From NCBI GenBank assembly GCA_021845705.1, contig JAJZVJ010000195.1:1-5655 (forward strand): 5,655 nucleotides of DNA, in the 5' to 3' direction. The notes under the pieces are model-generated. The model worked only from the letters and a program-made list of their open reading frames with translations, was not told the DNA's origin and ran no database searches. This document shows, piece by piece, positions 1 to 5,655 of the stretch. Origin of the DNA: a bacterium. GTDB lineage: Bacteria > Elusimicrobiota > Elusimicrobia > Elusimicrobiales > UBA9959. The translations under genes were made by a program, and so were the position numbers. Positions within the stretch are counted from its first letter, which is position 1. Every line of letters begins with the position of its first letter.

Positions 1-1
1 C

Positions 2-40
2 GACATAACGAAAATAGGCATACAGAATTATGAACAATGA
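2..40 (+). CDS. Possible C-terminal tail of an upstream gene (partial, 5' end outside window)
   Basis: The frame starting at base 2 is open from the window edge and stops at TGA 38-40, reading DITKIGIQNYEQ. It uses ATA for all three Ile codons, as the following gene does. If real, it overlaps the start of the megasynthase (ATG at 30) by 11 bases, which would mean a tightly packed operon with coupled translation. The alternative is frame 1, reading RHNENRHTEL and stopping at TGA 31-33, which would give an ATGA start/stop overlap. The third frame has stops at 6-8 (TAA) and 15-17 (TAG). Twelve codons are too few to identify a protein or to exclude that this is a leader region. Confidence 0.35.
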   Translation, partial: DITKIGIQNYEQ

Positions 41-3000
41 AAAAATAGCTATAGTAGGTCTAGGTATAATAGCCCCTAAAGCCCTCAATAAGGAAGAATT
101 CTGGCAGAACGTGCTGGACGGCCGCAACTGCATAGGCGAAGTCCCCGCCGACCGCTGGGACTGGAACCTGTACTATTCCGAAGACCATAAAGCCCCCGAC
201 AAGACCTATTCCAAGATAGGCGGCTTCATAGAAGGCTTTAAATTCGATTCTATCAGGTACAAGATACCGCCGCAGACCGCCATACAGATATCCCGCCTCC
301 AGCAGATGACCCTTGAGGCCGTGCGCATGGCGCTGGAAGACTCCGGCTACGACAAGAAACCTTTCGACCCCAGGATGACCGCGGCGGTCATCGGCAACGC
401 CATGGGCGCGATGCGCAAGGAAATGACCGACCTGCGCGTCTACAAGTTCTACAACGAGGATATCCTTAAGCATACCCCTTCCTTCGCGTCCCTTCCCGCC
501 GAGAAGCGCGAGGCGATGATCCGCGAGTACGAGGCCGGGATAGATAAGGGGATACTGAACATAACCGAGGACACAATGCCCGGCGAGCTGTCCAACGTCA
601 CGGCCGGCCGCATAGCGAACGTTTTCAATCTTAACGGGCCGAACATGACCATGGACGCGGCCTGCGCCTCTTCCATGGCGGCGCTCGACTACGCGGTACT
701 GGGCCTGAGGGCGGGCAAGTTCGACATGGCGGTGGCGGGGGGAGCCGACGAGATGATGTCCCCTCCGGCTTTCGTGAAATTCTGCAAGATAGGCGCGCTT
801 TCGGCGGAAGGGTCGTATTCTTTCGACGAACGGGCCAACGGCTTCGTCATGGCCGAAGCGGTCTCCATCTACATACTTAAGCGCCTGTCCGACGCCGTGC
901 GCGACGGCGACAAGATCTACGCGCTGATAAACTCCGTAGGCGCGTCTTCCGACGGCAAGGGTAAAGGCATAACGGCCCCCAACCCCAAGGGACAGAAGAT
1001 AGCCATAGAGAACGCGTTCGCCCAGGTGGACTATTCCCCGGCCGAAGTGGATTTCGTGGAAGCCCACGGCACGGCCACGAAAGTGGGCGACGCGGCGGAA
1101 GTACAGGTGCTGCAGGAAGTGTTCGGCCCTTATATGCGCGGCGGCAAAAAGCTGGGGCTTACCTCTATAAAGTCGCAGATCGGCCATTCTAAAGCCGCCG
1201 CCGGCGCCGTAAGTATAGCCAAGGCCGCCCTGGCCATCTACAACAAGACCCTTCCCACTTCCATAAATTACGTAAAACCCAACCCGGGAATAAACCTGGA
1301 CCTGGTCCGGGTCATAACCAGGGCGGAAGAGTGGAAGAAGGACGGCGTGCGCCGCGCTAACGTTTCCTCTTTCGGGTTCGGCGGCACCAACTTCCACGTG
1401 ACCATGGAAGAGTACACCGGCCCGGGCCACCAGCGCAGCGCGAAGGCCTCGGCGGAAGCCGAAGCTCCGCGCGCGTATGCGGCAGTCGCCGAGAACCTCA
1501 AAACTCCGTTCCAGGGGCTGCAGGGCGAGGCGGTAACCTTTACCGGAGCCACGCCGGCCGAAGCCATAAGCCAGGCCAGGACGGCCGCCGCGGGAACCGT
1601 TTCCATGTGGCCCGAGACCTACCCGATGTCGCTCTTCGCGCAGCCCACGCAGACCCGCGCCAAAGCCGCCTGGGGCGTGTCCATCGTGGCAAAATCGCCT
1701 AAAGACCTGGCGGAGAAGATAGAGTTCATGGCGAAGAACGCCAAGCCCGAGACCTGGACCGAGCCGCCCCTCAACTTTAAACTGAAGGGCATCTACACTT
1801 TCAAGACGGGGACCAACAACGCCAAGGTCGGCCTCCTGTTCCCCGGCCAGGGCTCGCAATACGTGGACATGATGAGGGACCTGGCGGCCAAGTACCAGAC
1901 CGTGCAGGCCACCTTCGAAGAGGCCGACGCGATACTGGAAAAAATGATAGGCGTCCGCCTGACCGAGGCGCTTTGGTCCAAGCCCGGCGAAAGCAAGGAA
2001 GACCTGGCCAAGCGCGAGGACGCCATAAAGCAGACCCAGCTTACCCAGCCCGCCATGCTGACGGCCGACATCGCGATGTACCGCCTGTTCAAGGAATTCG
2101 GCATTAAGCCCGACATGGCCATAGGCCACAGCCTGGGCGAATACGCCGCCGCCACCGCCGCCGGCATCTTCACCTTCGAAGACGGCCTGCGCGCCGTAAC
2201 CAGCCGCGCCAAAGAAATGTCCGCCGTGAAAGTGGACGACCCCGGCAAAATGGCCTCCATAGCCTGGGGCTGCGATAAAGTGGAAGTGGAACTCAAAAAA
2301 ATAAAAGGCTACGTGATCTGCGCCAACAAGAACTGCCCGTTGCAGACCGTGATAGCCGGCGAAGCCGCCGCCGTGGACGAGGCCGTGCAGAGGTTCAAGG
2401 ACCTGGGCGTCGAGGCGGGCGTGATCCCGGTCTCCCACGCTTTCCACTCCGAGATCGTGGCCCCGGCCATGGGCCCTTACCGCAACTTCCTGCAGAAGAT
2501 ACCGATAAAAGCCGCCGACATGAAGATACTGTCAAATGTCACGGCGGACTTCTTCCCGACCGACAAGCAGGGCATCTACGACACGCTTATCAAGCAGATG
2601 ACGAGCCCCGTGGAATTCATCAAACAGCTGGAGCGGATGTACGCGGAAGGCGTGCGCACTTTCATAGAGTGCGGCCCGAAGCGCGTTCTCAGCGCTTTCG
2701 CCACCTCCACGCTGAAGGACAAGCCCGACGTGACCATCCTCGCTTCCAACCACCCCAAGCGCGGCGGCATCACGGAATTCAACGACCTGCTGGCCAACAT
2801 GACGGCGCTGGGCATCCCGGTCAACTGGGACGGCAAAGTACCGCAGAACGGCGGGAAGTTCTTCAATCCCTACTATCAGAATTGGGCACTACAGCATAAA
2901 GGCGGAGGAGCAAACATGAACAGCAAAACAGGTCCCGTTTCGGTTCCCTCATCACTTCCCTACGACAAAGCGTCTTTCGCCGAGAAATACGGCTTTAATT

Positions 3001-5655
3001 TCAACCAGCTGGCGATCTCCGGCATAGCCGGCGGCACGCCGGGCACCTGGGACAAGCTGTTCCGCGAGCATAACCTCGACGAGATCCTCGCCGGCAAGAA
3101 CATGATAGAGCCGATCCCGATGGACTGGCGCGCGAAGATAATGGAGAAGAACATCATCCGCGTGATGAAGTCGCCCACCGGCAACCACACCATAGAGAAG
3201 ATAGACTCGGTGGACCAGTCCATAAAGCTCTCCGCCCGCTCCGGCCAGCTGGACATAGAGGCCGAGTTCGGCCTGCCGCACACCGTGGCCAAAGCCCTCG
3301 ACACGACATTCAAAATGGCGATAGGCGCCGGCGTGCTGGCGCTCAAAGACGCCGGTCTGCCGCTGGTCCACCAGTATAAAAAAACCTCCACCGGCAGCTA
3401 CCTCCCCGAGAAATGGGCCCTGCCCGAGCCGCTCGCCTCGGAAACCGGGGTGATCTTCGCCTCGGCCTTCCCGGTGACCGAATCGATGATCAAGGAGATA
3501 ACCCACTATTTCAACTACAAGTATGCCGGCCGCACCGCCGAGCAGCTCTGGGAAGTTTACCACCAGATAGTGGACAAACTGCCCACCGAGGCGGATAAGA
3601 CCGCGCTGCGCGCGTGGCTGCAAAGCAACTTCGCGGACTACCAGCCCGGCGCCGGCAAGGACCCGTACACTTTCAGCCAGAACTTCCTGCTGAAGGTGAT
3701 CCCGATAGCGGACAGCCAGTTCGCCCAGTGGGTGGGGGCCAAGGGCCCTACCATCCACCTGAGCGCCGCCTGCGCCTCCACCACCCAGGCCGTCCACACG
3801 GCTGAGACTTGGATACGCGCCGGAAAATGCAAGCGCGTAGTGATCATAGGCGCCGACGACATCACCAGCGAGATCGTGCAGGAGTGGACCCTGCCGGGCT
3901 TCCTCGCCTCCGGCACCGCCACCACCTCGGCCAACGTTTCCGAAGCCGCCCTCCCCTTCGACCGCCGCCGCCACGGCCTGATAGTGGGCTCGGCCGCCGT
4001 AGGCATGGTGATAGAGGACGAGACGCTCGCGCTGGAACGCGGCATAAAGCCGCTCGCCCGCATGCTGCTCAGCGAGTGCGCGAACTCCGCCTTCCACGCC
4101 ACCAGGCTGGATACCGAGCACGTCGCCTCCGTCATGGAGAAATTCGTACAGAAAGTCGAGCGCATCTACGGCCTGAAGAAAGAAGACATCGCGCCGTATA
4201 CCATGTTCATGTCCCACGAGACCTACACCCCGGCCCGCGGCGGCAGCGCCTCGGCGGAAGTGAAGGCGCTCAAGCGGGCCTTCGGCGCCAGCACAGACAA
4301 GGTGATAGTTAGCAACGTCAAAGGGTTCACCGGCCACTCCATGGGCGCGGGCCTCGAGGACGTTATCGCGGTGCGGGCGCTGAACACCGGTATAATCCCG
4401 CCCATCGCCAACTACAAGGAAGCCGACCCCGAACTGGCCGGCATAAACCTGTCGAAAGGCGGCAAATACGACCTTAAATACGCGATGCGCTTCGCAGCGG
4501 GCTTCGGCTCGCATATGGCCATGTCCCTCACCGAGCGCGTCTGGAAGGAAGGGGAAAAACGCTATGACCAGGCCCGTTATGACGCCTGGCTGAAAGAAAT
4601 TTCCGGCGACCCCGCGGCCGAACTGGAAGTGGTCCTGAATACCCTGAGGATCAAGGATAAAAAGACCGCCGGTACAAGGACACCGCCCCCGGCCAGGGAA
4701 CCCGTAGGCGTTTCCGCCGCCCCCGCGCCGAAGCCGGCGCCGGCAACCGCCGCCGCCCCGGCCCGCGCCGCGGCCCCTGCCCCGGCAGCCCGCCAAGCCG
4801 CCAGCCCGGCGGCCCAGCCTTCTTCCGGAGTCAGCCAGGACGCGGTGCAGGCCGAGATCCTCAATATGATCACGGCCAAGACCGGCTATCCCAAGGACAT
4901 GCTGGAACTGGACCTCGACATGGAGGCCGACCTCGGCATAGACACCGTCAAGCAGGCCGAACTGTTCGCCGCCATACGCGAGCATTACGCTATACCGCGC
5001 AGGGATAATATCTCGCTCAAAGATTACCCCACAATACGCCATTGCATCAAGTACGTCCTCGAAGAGAAGGGGGGAACGGTTGGGAATCAAGAATCGAAAA
5101 TCGAGAATCAGGCTGCAACCGCAACTGCGCCCGTTCCGGCCCCTAAACCCGCCCCTGCCCCGGCCCCCGACACCCGACCCGCGGCTTCTTCCGTAAGCCA
5201 GGACGCGGTGCAGGCCGAGATCCTTACGATGATAGCCGGGAAGACCGGCTACCCGTTGGACATGCTTGAACTGGACCTCGACATGGAGGCAGACCTCGGC
5301 ATAGACACCGTCAAGCAGGCGGAGCTGTTCGCCGCCATACGCGAGCATTACTCCATTCCCCGCAGGGATAATATCTCCCTCAAGGACTACCCGACCATCC
5401 GCCACTGCATCAAGTTCGTCCTGGAAGAAAAAGGCGGAACTGCCGCAAGCCAGGGGGCGAAAGCCGTGGATCAGGCCGAGACCGCGCCTGCACCTGCCCC
5501 TAAGGCCGTATCTGCCCCGGCCCCCGACACCCGACCCGCGGCTTCTTCGGTAAGCCAGGACGCGGTGCAGGCCGAGATCCTTACGATGATAGCCGGGAAG
5601 ACCGGCTACCCGTTGGACATGCTTGAACTGGACCTCGACATGGAGGCAGACCTCG
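30..5655 (+). CDS. Multidomain PKS/PUFA-synthase-like megasynthase, KS-AT-KS-ACP-ACP-ACP… (3' partial)
   Basis: The frame is uninterrupted for 1,875 codons and leaves the window open. ATG 30 is the first start after the in-frame TAG at 15-17. It places the KS strand IAIVGLG at residues 6-12, as expected for a KS N-terminus. The upstream AGG at 16-18 is a weak, distant ribosome site (11 bases), which fits translational coupling to a preceding gene. Domains seen: KS1 (residues about 4-462), post-KS adaptor (463-598), AT (599-905), KS2 (about 990-1505), and ACPs at 1602-1683, 1723-1804 and from 1842. From family knowledge, such enzymes are cytosolic iterative synthases that build fatty-acid or polyketide chains from malonyl-CoA on tandem carrier domains. 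KS1-AT with tandem ACPs resembles PfaA of PUFA/secondary-lipid synthases, but a KS between AT and ACPs is not the classical PfaA order. Reduction and release must come from the missing C-terminus or other genes. The product is unknown. The coding call is near certain; the pathway is inferred. Confidence 0.96.
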   Translation, partial: MNNEKIAIVGLGIIAPKALNKEEFWQNVLDGRNCIGEVPADRWDWNLYYSEDHKAPDKTYSKIGGFIEGFKFDSIRYKIPPQTAIQISRLQQMTLEAVRMALEDSGYDKKPFDPRMTAAVIGNAMGAMRKEMTDLRVYKFYNEDILKHTPSFASLPAEKREAMIREYEAGIDKGILNITEDTMPGELSNVTAGRIANVFNLNGPNMTMDAACASSMAALDYAVLGLRAGKFDMAVAGGADEMMSPPAFVKFCKIGALSAEGSYSFDERANGFVMAEAVSIYILKRLSDAVRDGDKIYALINSVGASSDGKGKGITAPNPKGQKIAIENAFAQVDYSPAEVDFVEAHGTATKVGDAAEVQVLQEVFGPYMRGGKKLGLTSIKSQIGHSKAAAGAVSIAKAALAIYNKTLPTSINYVKPNPGINLDLVRVITRAEEWKKDGVRRANVSSFGFGGTNFHVTMEEYTGPGHQRSAKASAEAEAPRAYAAVAENLKTPFQGLQGEAVTFTGATPAEAISQARTAAAGTVSMWPETYPMSLFAQPTQTRAKAAWGVSIVAKSPKDLAEKIEFMAKNAKPETWTEPPLNFKLKGIYTFKTGTNNAKVGLLFPGQGSQYVDMMRDLAAKYQTVQATFEEADAILEKMIGVRLTEALWSKPGESKEDLAKREDAIKQTQLTQPAMLTADIAMYRLFKEFGIKPDMAIGHSLGEYAAATAAGIFTFEDGLRAVTSRAKEMSAVKVDDPGKMASIAWGCDKVEVELKKIKGYVICANKNCPLQTVIAGEAAAVDEAVQRFKDLGVEAGVIPVSHAFHSEIVAPAMGPYRNFLQKIPIKAADMKILSNVTADFFPTDKQGIYDTLIKQMTSPVEFIKQLERMYAEGVRTFIECGPKRVLSAFATSTLKDKPDVTILASNHPKRGGITEFNDLLANMTALGIPVNWDGKVPQNGGKFFNPYYQNWALQHKGGGANMNSKTGPVSVPSSLPYDKASFAEKYGFNFNQLAISGIAGGTPGTWDKLFREHNLDEILAGKNMIEPIPMDWRAKIMEKNIIRVMKSPTGNHTIEKIDSVDQSIKLSARSGQLDIEAEFGLPHTVAKALDTTFKMAIGAGVLALKDAGLPLVHQYKKTSTGSYLPEKWALPEPLASETGVIFASAFPVTESMIKEITHYFNYKYAGRTAEQLWEVYHQIVDKLPTEADKTALRAWLQSNFADYQPGAGKDPYTFSQNFLLKVIPIADSQFAQWVGAKGPTIHLSAACASTTQAVHTAETWIRAGKCKRVVIIGADDITSEIVQEWTLPGFLASGTATTSANVSEAALPFDRRRHGLIVGSAAVGMVIEDETLALERGIKPLARMLLSECANSAFHATRLDTEHVASVMEKFVQKVERIYGLKKEDIAPYTMFMSHETYTPARGGSASAEVKALKRAFGASTDKVIVSNVKGFTGHSMGAGLEDVIAVRALNTGIIPPIANYKEADPELAGINLSKGGKYDLKYAMRFAAGFGSHMAMSLTERVWKEGEKRYDQARYDAWLKEISGDPAAELEVVLNTLRIKDKKTAGTRTPPPAREPVGVSAAPAPKPAPATAAAPARAAAPAPAARQAASPAAQPSSGVSQDAVQAEILNMITAKTGYPKDMLELDLDMEADLGIDTVKQAELFAAIREHYAIPRRDNISLKDYPTIRHCIKYVLEEKGGTVGNQESKIENQAATATAPVPAPKPAPAPAPDTRPAASSVSQDAVQAEILTMIAGKTGYPLDMLELDLDMEADLGIDTVKQAELFAAIREHYSIPRRDNISLKDYPTIRHCIKFVLEEKGGTAASQGAKAVDQAETAPAPAPKAVSAPAPDTRPAASSVSQDAVQAEILTMIAGKTGYPLDMLELDLDMEADL
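39..1415 (+). other. KS1: beta-ketoacyl synthase domain
   Basis: Residues about 4-462. All catalytic landmarks of a condensing enzyme are visible: nucleophile Cys212 in DAACASS, first His346 in EAHGTAT, and second His386 in SIKSQIGHSKAAAG with Lys381. The domain closes with SFGFGGTNFHV (447-457). The stretch ITEDTMPGELSNVTAGRIAN (178-197) before the active site, plus the longer insertion around residues 128-175, matches the style of PfaA-type PUFA-synthase KS domains rather than ordinary modular PKS. Expected role: decarboxylative Claisen condensation of an acyl chain with malonyl-ACP. Nothing argues for inactivity. Confidence 0.95.
1416..1823 (+). other. KS1-AT adaptor (linker) region
   Basis: Residues 463-598. 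The first part (about 463-520) is Ala/Glu-rich and looks disordered. The second part (about 530-598: Tyr/Pro-Met-Ser-Leu, then VAKSPKDLAEKIEFM, ending in KGIYTF) looks folded, and its position corresponds to the small alpha/beta adaptor that sits between KS and AT in type I PKS. No catalytic motif is seen. The assignment rests on position and general appearance only. Confidence 0.6.
1824..2744 (+). other. AT: malonyl-CoA:ACP acyltransferase domain
   Basis: Residues about 599-905. The domain opens with the oxyanion loop FPGQGSQ (604-610). The nucleophile elbow GHSLGEYAA carries Ser701, and the catalytic His806 lies in HAFHS (803-807). Arg726 in VTSRAKEM is at the place of the Arg that binds the malonyl carboxylate. 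HAFH at the specificity position is the malonyl-type signature; methylmalonyl-specific domains usually have YASH. The C-terminal ECGPKRVLS (881-889) is the usual closing motif. Expected role: transfer of malonyl units from CoA to the carrier domains. It looks active. Confidence 0.94.
2745..2996 (+). other. AT-KS2 junction containing a possible internal gene start
   Basis: Residues 906-989. The tail GIPVNWDG (928-935) is the usual end of an AT didomain in which a short segment packs back on the KS. It is followed by a Gly-rich stretch KGGGANMNSKTG (957-968) and a Ser/Pro-rich stretch. From about 2883 to 2960 the codons change to types rare in the flanking domains (CTA, GCA, GGA, ACA, TCA), as is common at gene starts. 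There is no stop in the main frame. It can be read as a flexible interdomain linker or as the scar of a fused gene boundary. Confidence 0.6.
2904..2918 (+). promoter_or_regulatory. Shine-Dalgarno sequence and in-frame ATG inside the megasynthase
   Basis: GGAGGAG at 2904-2910 is followed after 5 bases by ATG at 2916-2918, codon 963 of the long frame. The spacing is ideal and the site is far stronger than the one before the annotated start at 30. Downstream codons (MNSKTG) look like a native N-terminus, and KS2 follows about 30 residues later. This would allow separate translation of a KS2-ACP protein. The purine run also simply encodes Gly-Gly in a linker, so chance cannot be excluded. Confidence 0.5.
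2997..4544 (+). other. KS2: divergent second beta-ketoacyl synthase domain
   Basis: Residues about 990-1505. The thiolase-fold catalytic triad is recognisable: Cys1248 in SAACAST, His1396 in SHETYTPARGGSASAE, and His1436 in SNVKGFTGHSMGAG with Lys1431. It ends with the GFGSHMAMSL strand (1491-1500). The usual HGTGT motif is replaced by HETYTPARGG. A long segment between the N-terminal strands and the active site (about 1113-1230) has no counterpart in KS1. KS1 and KS2 are therefore not recent duplicates. I recall this HETYTPARGG form from PfaA-like synthases of environmental bacteria, but could not check it. Because the Cys is kept, it is unlikely to be a plain chain-length factor or a KSQ loading domain. 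There is no second AT in the window, so malonyl supply must come from the AT before it or in trans. Confidence 0.88.
4545..4832 (+). other. KS2-ACP1 linker, Ala/Pro-rich
   Basis: Residues 1506-1601. A helical-looking, charged part (WKEGEKRYDQARYDAWLKEI, 1504-1523) is followed by an Ala/Pro-rich tether (about 1551-1597) of the kind that separates mobile carrier domains from catalytic domains. The DNA is extremely GC-rich because of GCC/CCG repeats, which explains shadow frames here. No catalytic motif is seen. Confidence 0.75.
4833..5078 (+). other. ACP1: acyl carrier protein-like domain with Thr at the modification site
   Basis: Residues 1602-1683. This is a four-helix carrier domain of typical size (82 residues). 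It opens with SQDAVQAEIL, has helix-2 motif DLGIDTVKQAELFAAIRE (1634-1651), and ends in KDYPTIRHCIKYVLEEK. The Ser that normally carries 4'-phosphopantetheine (GxDS) is Thr1639 here. The GID…K arrangement resembles PUFA-synthase ACPs (LGIDSIK). It differs from ACP2 at 6 of 82 residues but shows many silent differences at the DNA level, so it is an older copy. Confidence 0.88.
5079..5195 (+). other. ACP1-ACP2 linker
   Basis: Residues 1684-1722. A polar segment VGNQESKIENQ (1684-1694), encoded by a lower-GC heptamer repeat, is followed by an Ala/Pro tether ending in APDTRPAASSV. The last part is repeated almost exactly before ACP3. It is two residues longer than the ACP2-ACP3 linker. Confidence 0.8.
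5084..5111 (+). repeat. Four imperfect 7-bp tandem repeats (consensus GAATCGA)
   Basis: Four back-to-back heptamers occupy 5084-5090, 5091-5097, 5098-5104 and 5105-5111. The second matches GAATCGA exactly, the third differs at its first base, and the first and fourth differ near the end. They are AT-richer than everything around them and encode the polar linker NQESKIENQ. Seven is not a multiple of three, so gain or loss of one unit would shift the frame before ACP2. Confidence 0.75.
5196..5441 (+). other. ACP2: acyl carrier protein-like domain with Thr at the modification site
   Basis: Residues 1723-1804. It has the same length and layout as ACP1, with GIDTVKQAE and Thr1760 at the phosphopantetheine position (ACC at 5307). 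Its first 103 bases are identical to the visible part of ACP3. Expected role is to carry growing chains, if the Thr can be modified or if this is compensated elsewhere. Confidence 0.88.
5442..5552 (+). other. ACP2-ACP3 linker, Ala/Pro-rich
   Basis: Residues 1805-1841. A short polar part (AASQGAKAVDQAET) is followed by an Ala/Pro tether. It lacks the heptamer repeat of the previous linker but ends in the same APDTRPAASSV segment, showing that the duplicated unit includes part of the tether. Confidence 0.8.
5553..5655 (+). other. ACP3: third carrier domain, truncated by the window end
   Basis: From residue 1842 to the window end at residue 1875. It begins SQDAVQAEIL and stops after MEADL, just before the GID(S/T) motif, so its modification residue cannot be seen. 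The visible bases are identical to the same part of ACP2. The array probably continues beyond the window. Confidence 0.85.

Larger units (their letters stand above)
5156..5655 (+). repeat. Near-identical tandem duplication, 357-bp period (ACP2/ACP3 unit)
   Basis: Bases 5156-5298 and 5513-5655 match at 142 of 143 positions; the only difference is C at 5192 versus G at 5549, which is silent. The offset is 357 bp (119 codons). The matching block covers the end of the linker and the first part of the ACP and is cut by the window end, so the true repeat may be longer. ACP1 lies 363 bp before ACP2 and is less similar. This fits a recent duplication or gene conversion. Confidence 0.92.

Noticed and set aside
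60..2447. 795-codon open frame on the minus strand opposite KS1-AT
   Set aside because: It is in exact codon register with the + gene and exists only because the + gene avoids TTA, CTA and TCA codons here. Its translation is Gly/His/Val-rich with no recognisable domain.
2880..2960. A frameshift or split gene between AT and KS2
   Set aside because: The same frame reads through without a stop, and domain motifs on both sides are in that frame. A shift would be needed to create the TGA at 2917-2919, and nothing shows one.
3809..4312. 167-codon + strand frame inside KS2, and smaller + frames at 2669-2899, 3413-3598 and 3614-3805
   Set aside because: They are out-of-frame shadows rich in Arg/Pro/His inside a domain whose main frame has full catalytic motifs.
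2997..4544. KS2 as an inactive chain-length factor or KSQ loading domain
   Set aside because: The nucleophile Cys1248 and both His residues are present; a CLF or KSQ would lack the Cys.
2952..5405. 817-codon open frame on the minus strand opposite KS2 and the ACPs
   Set aside because: It has the same cause as the other antisense frame. It ends at the TCA codon at 2952 and shows low-complexity Gly/Arg-rich sequence opposite the Ala/Pro linkers.
4833..5655. CRISPR-like or transposon repeat
   Set aside because: The repeat period is 357-363 bp, in frame, and each unit is a full carrier domain plus tether. There are no short direct repeats with spacers and no terminal inverted repeats.

Overview
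The window is one long coding region on the + strand, cut off at its 3' end. It encodes the first 1,875 residues of a multidomain polyketide/fatty-acid-type megasynthase. The frame runs from ATG at 30 to the last base with no stop. It reads in order KS1 (ketosynthase), linker, AT (malonyl-type acyltransferase), linker, KS2 (a second, divergent ketosynthase), Ala/Pro linker, ACP1, linker, ACP2, linker, and the start of ACP3, which the window end cuts just before its modification motif. The KS1-AT portion followed by an array of carrier domains resembles the PUFA/secondary-lipid synthase group (PfaA-like). The KS2 insertion between AT and ACPs, and the GIDTVKQAE carrier motif, place it in a lipid-synthase-like family that I recognise only by memory of similar sequences in anaerobic and environmental bacteria. 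The product cannot be deduced from this fragment: no reductase, dehydratase or release domain is visible.

Region by region: positions 1-40 hold what looks like the last codons of an upstream gene overlapping the start of the megasynthase, which suggests an operon. Positions 30-1415 are KS1, 1416-1823 the KS-AT adaptor, 1824-2744 AT, 2745-2996 a junction, 2997-4544 KS2, 4545-4832 a linker, and 4833-5655 the ACP array. The AT-KS2 junction contains a textbook Shine-Dalgarno sequence and an in-frame ATG (2904-2918), so the protein may be a fusion of two ancestral genes or may have a second translation start.

The likely division of labour is inferred from family knowledge: AT loads malonyl units on the tandem ACPs, and KS1 and KS2 perform condensations. 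All three KS catalytic residues are present in both KS domains. The two complete ACPs carry Thr where the phosphopantetheine-bearing Ser should be, which makes their function the most interesting open question here.

Organism: a GC-rich bacterium with strikingly frequent ATA isoleucine codons (10 of the first 11 Ile codons). This combination, and the megasynthase type, would fit Elusimicrobiota or a similar environmental lineage. That is a low-confidence guess from composition only. No RNA genes, mobile elements, CRISPR arrays or terminators were seen, and there is no gene-free stretch.
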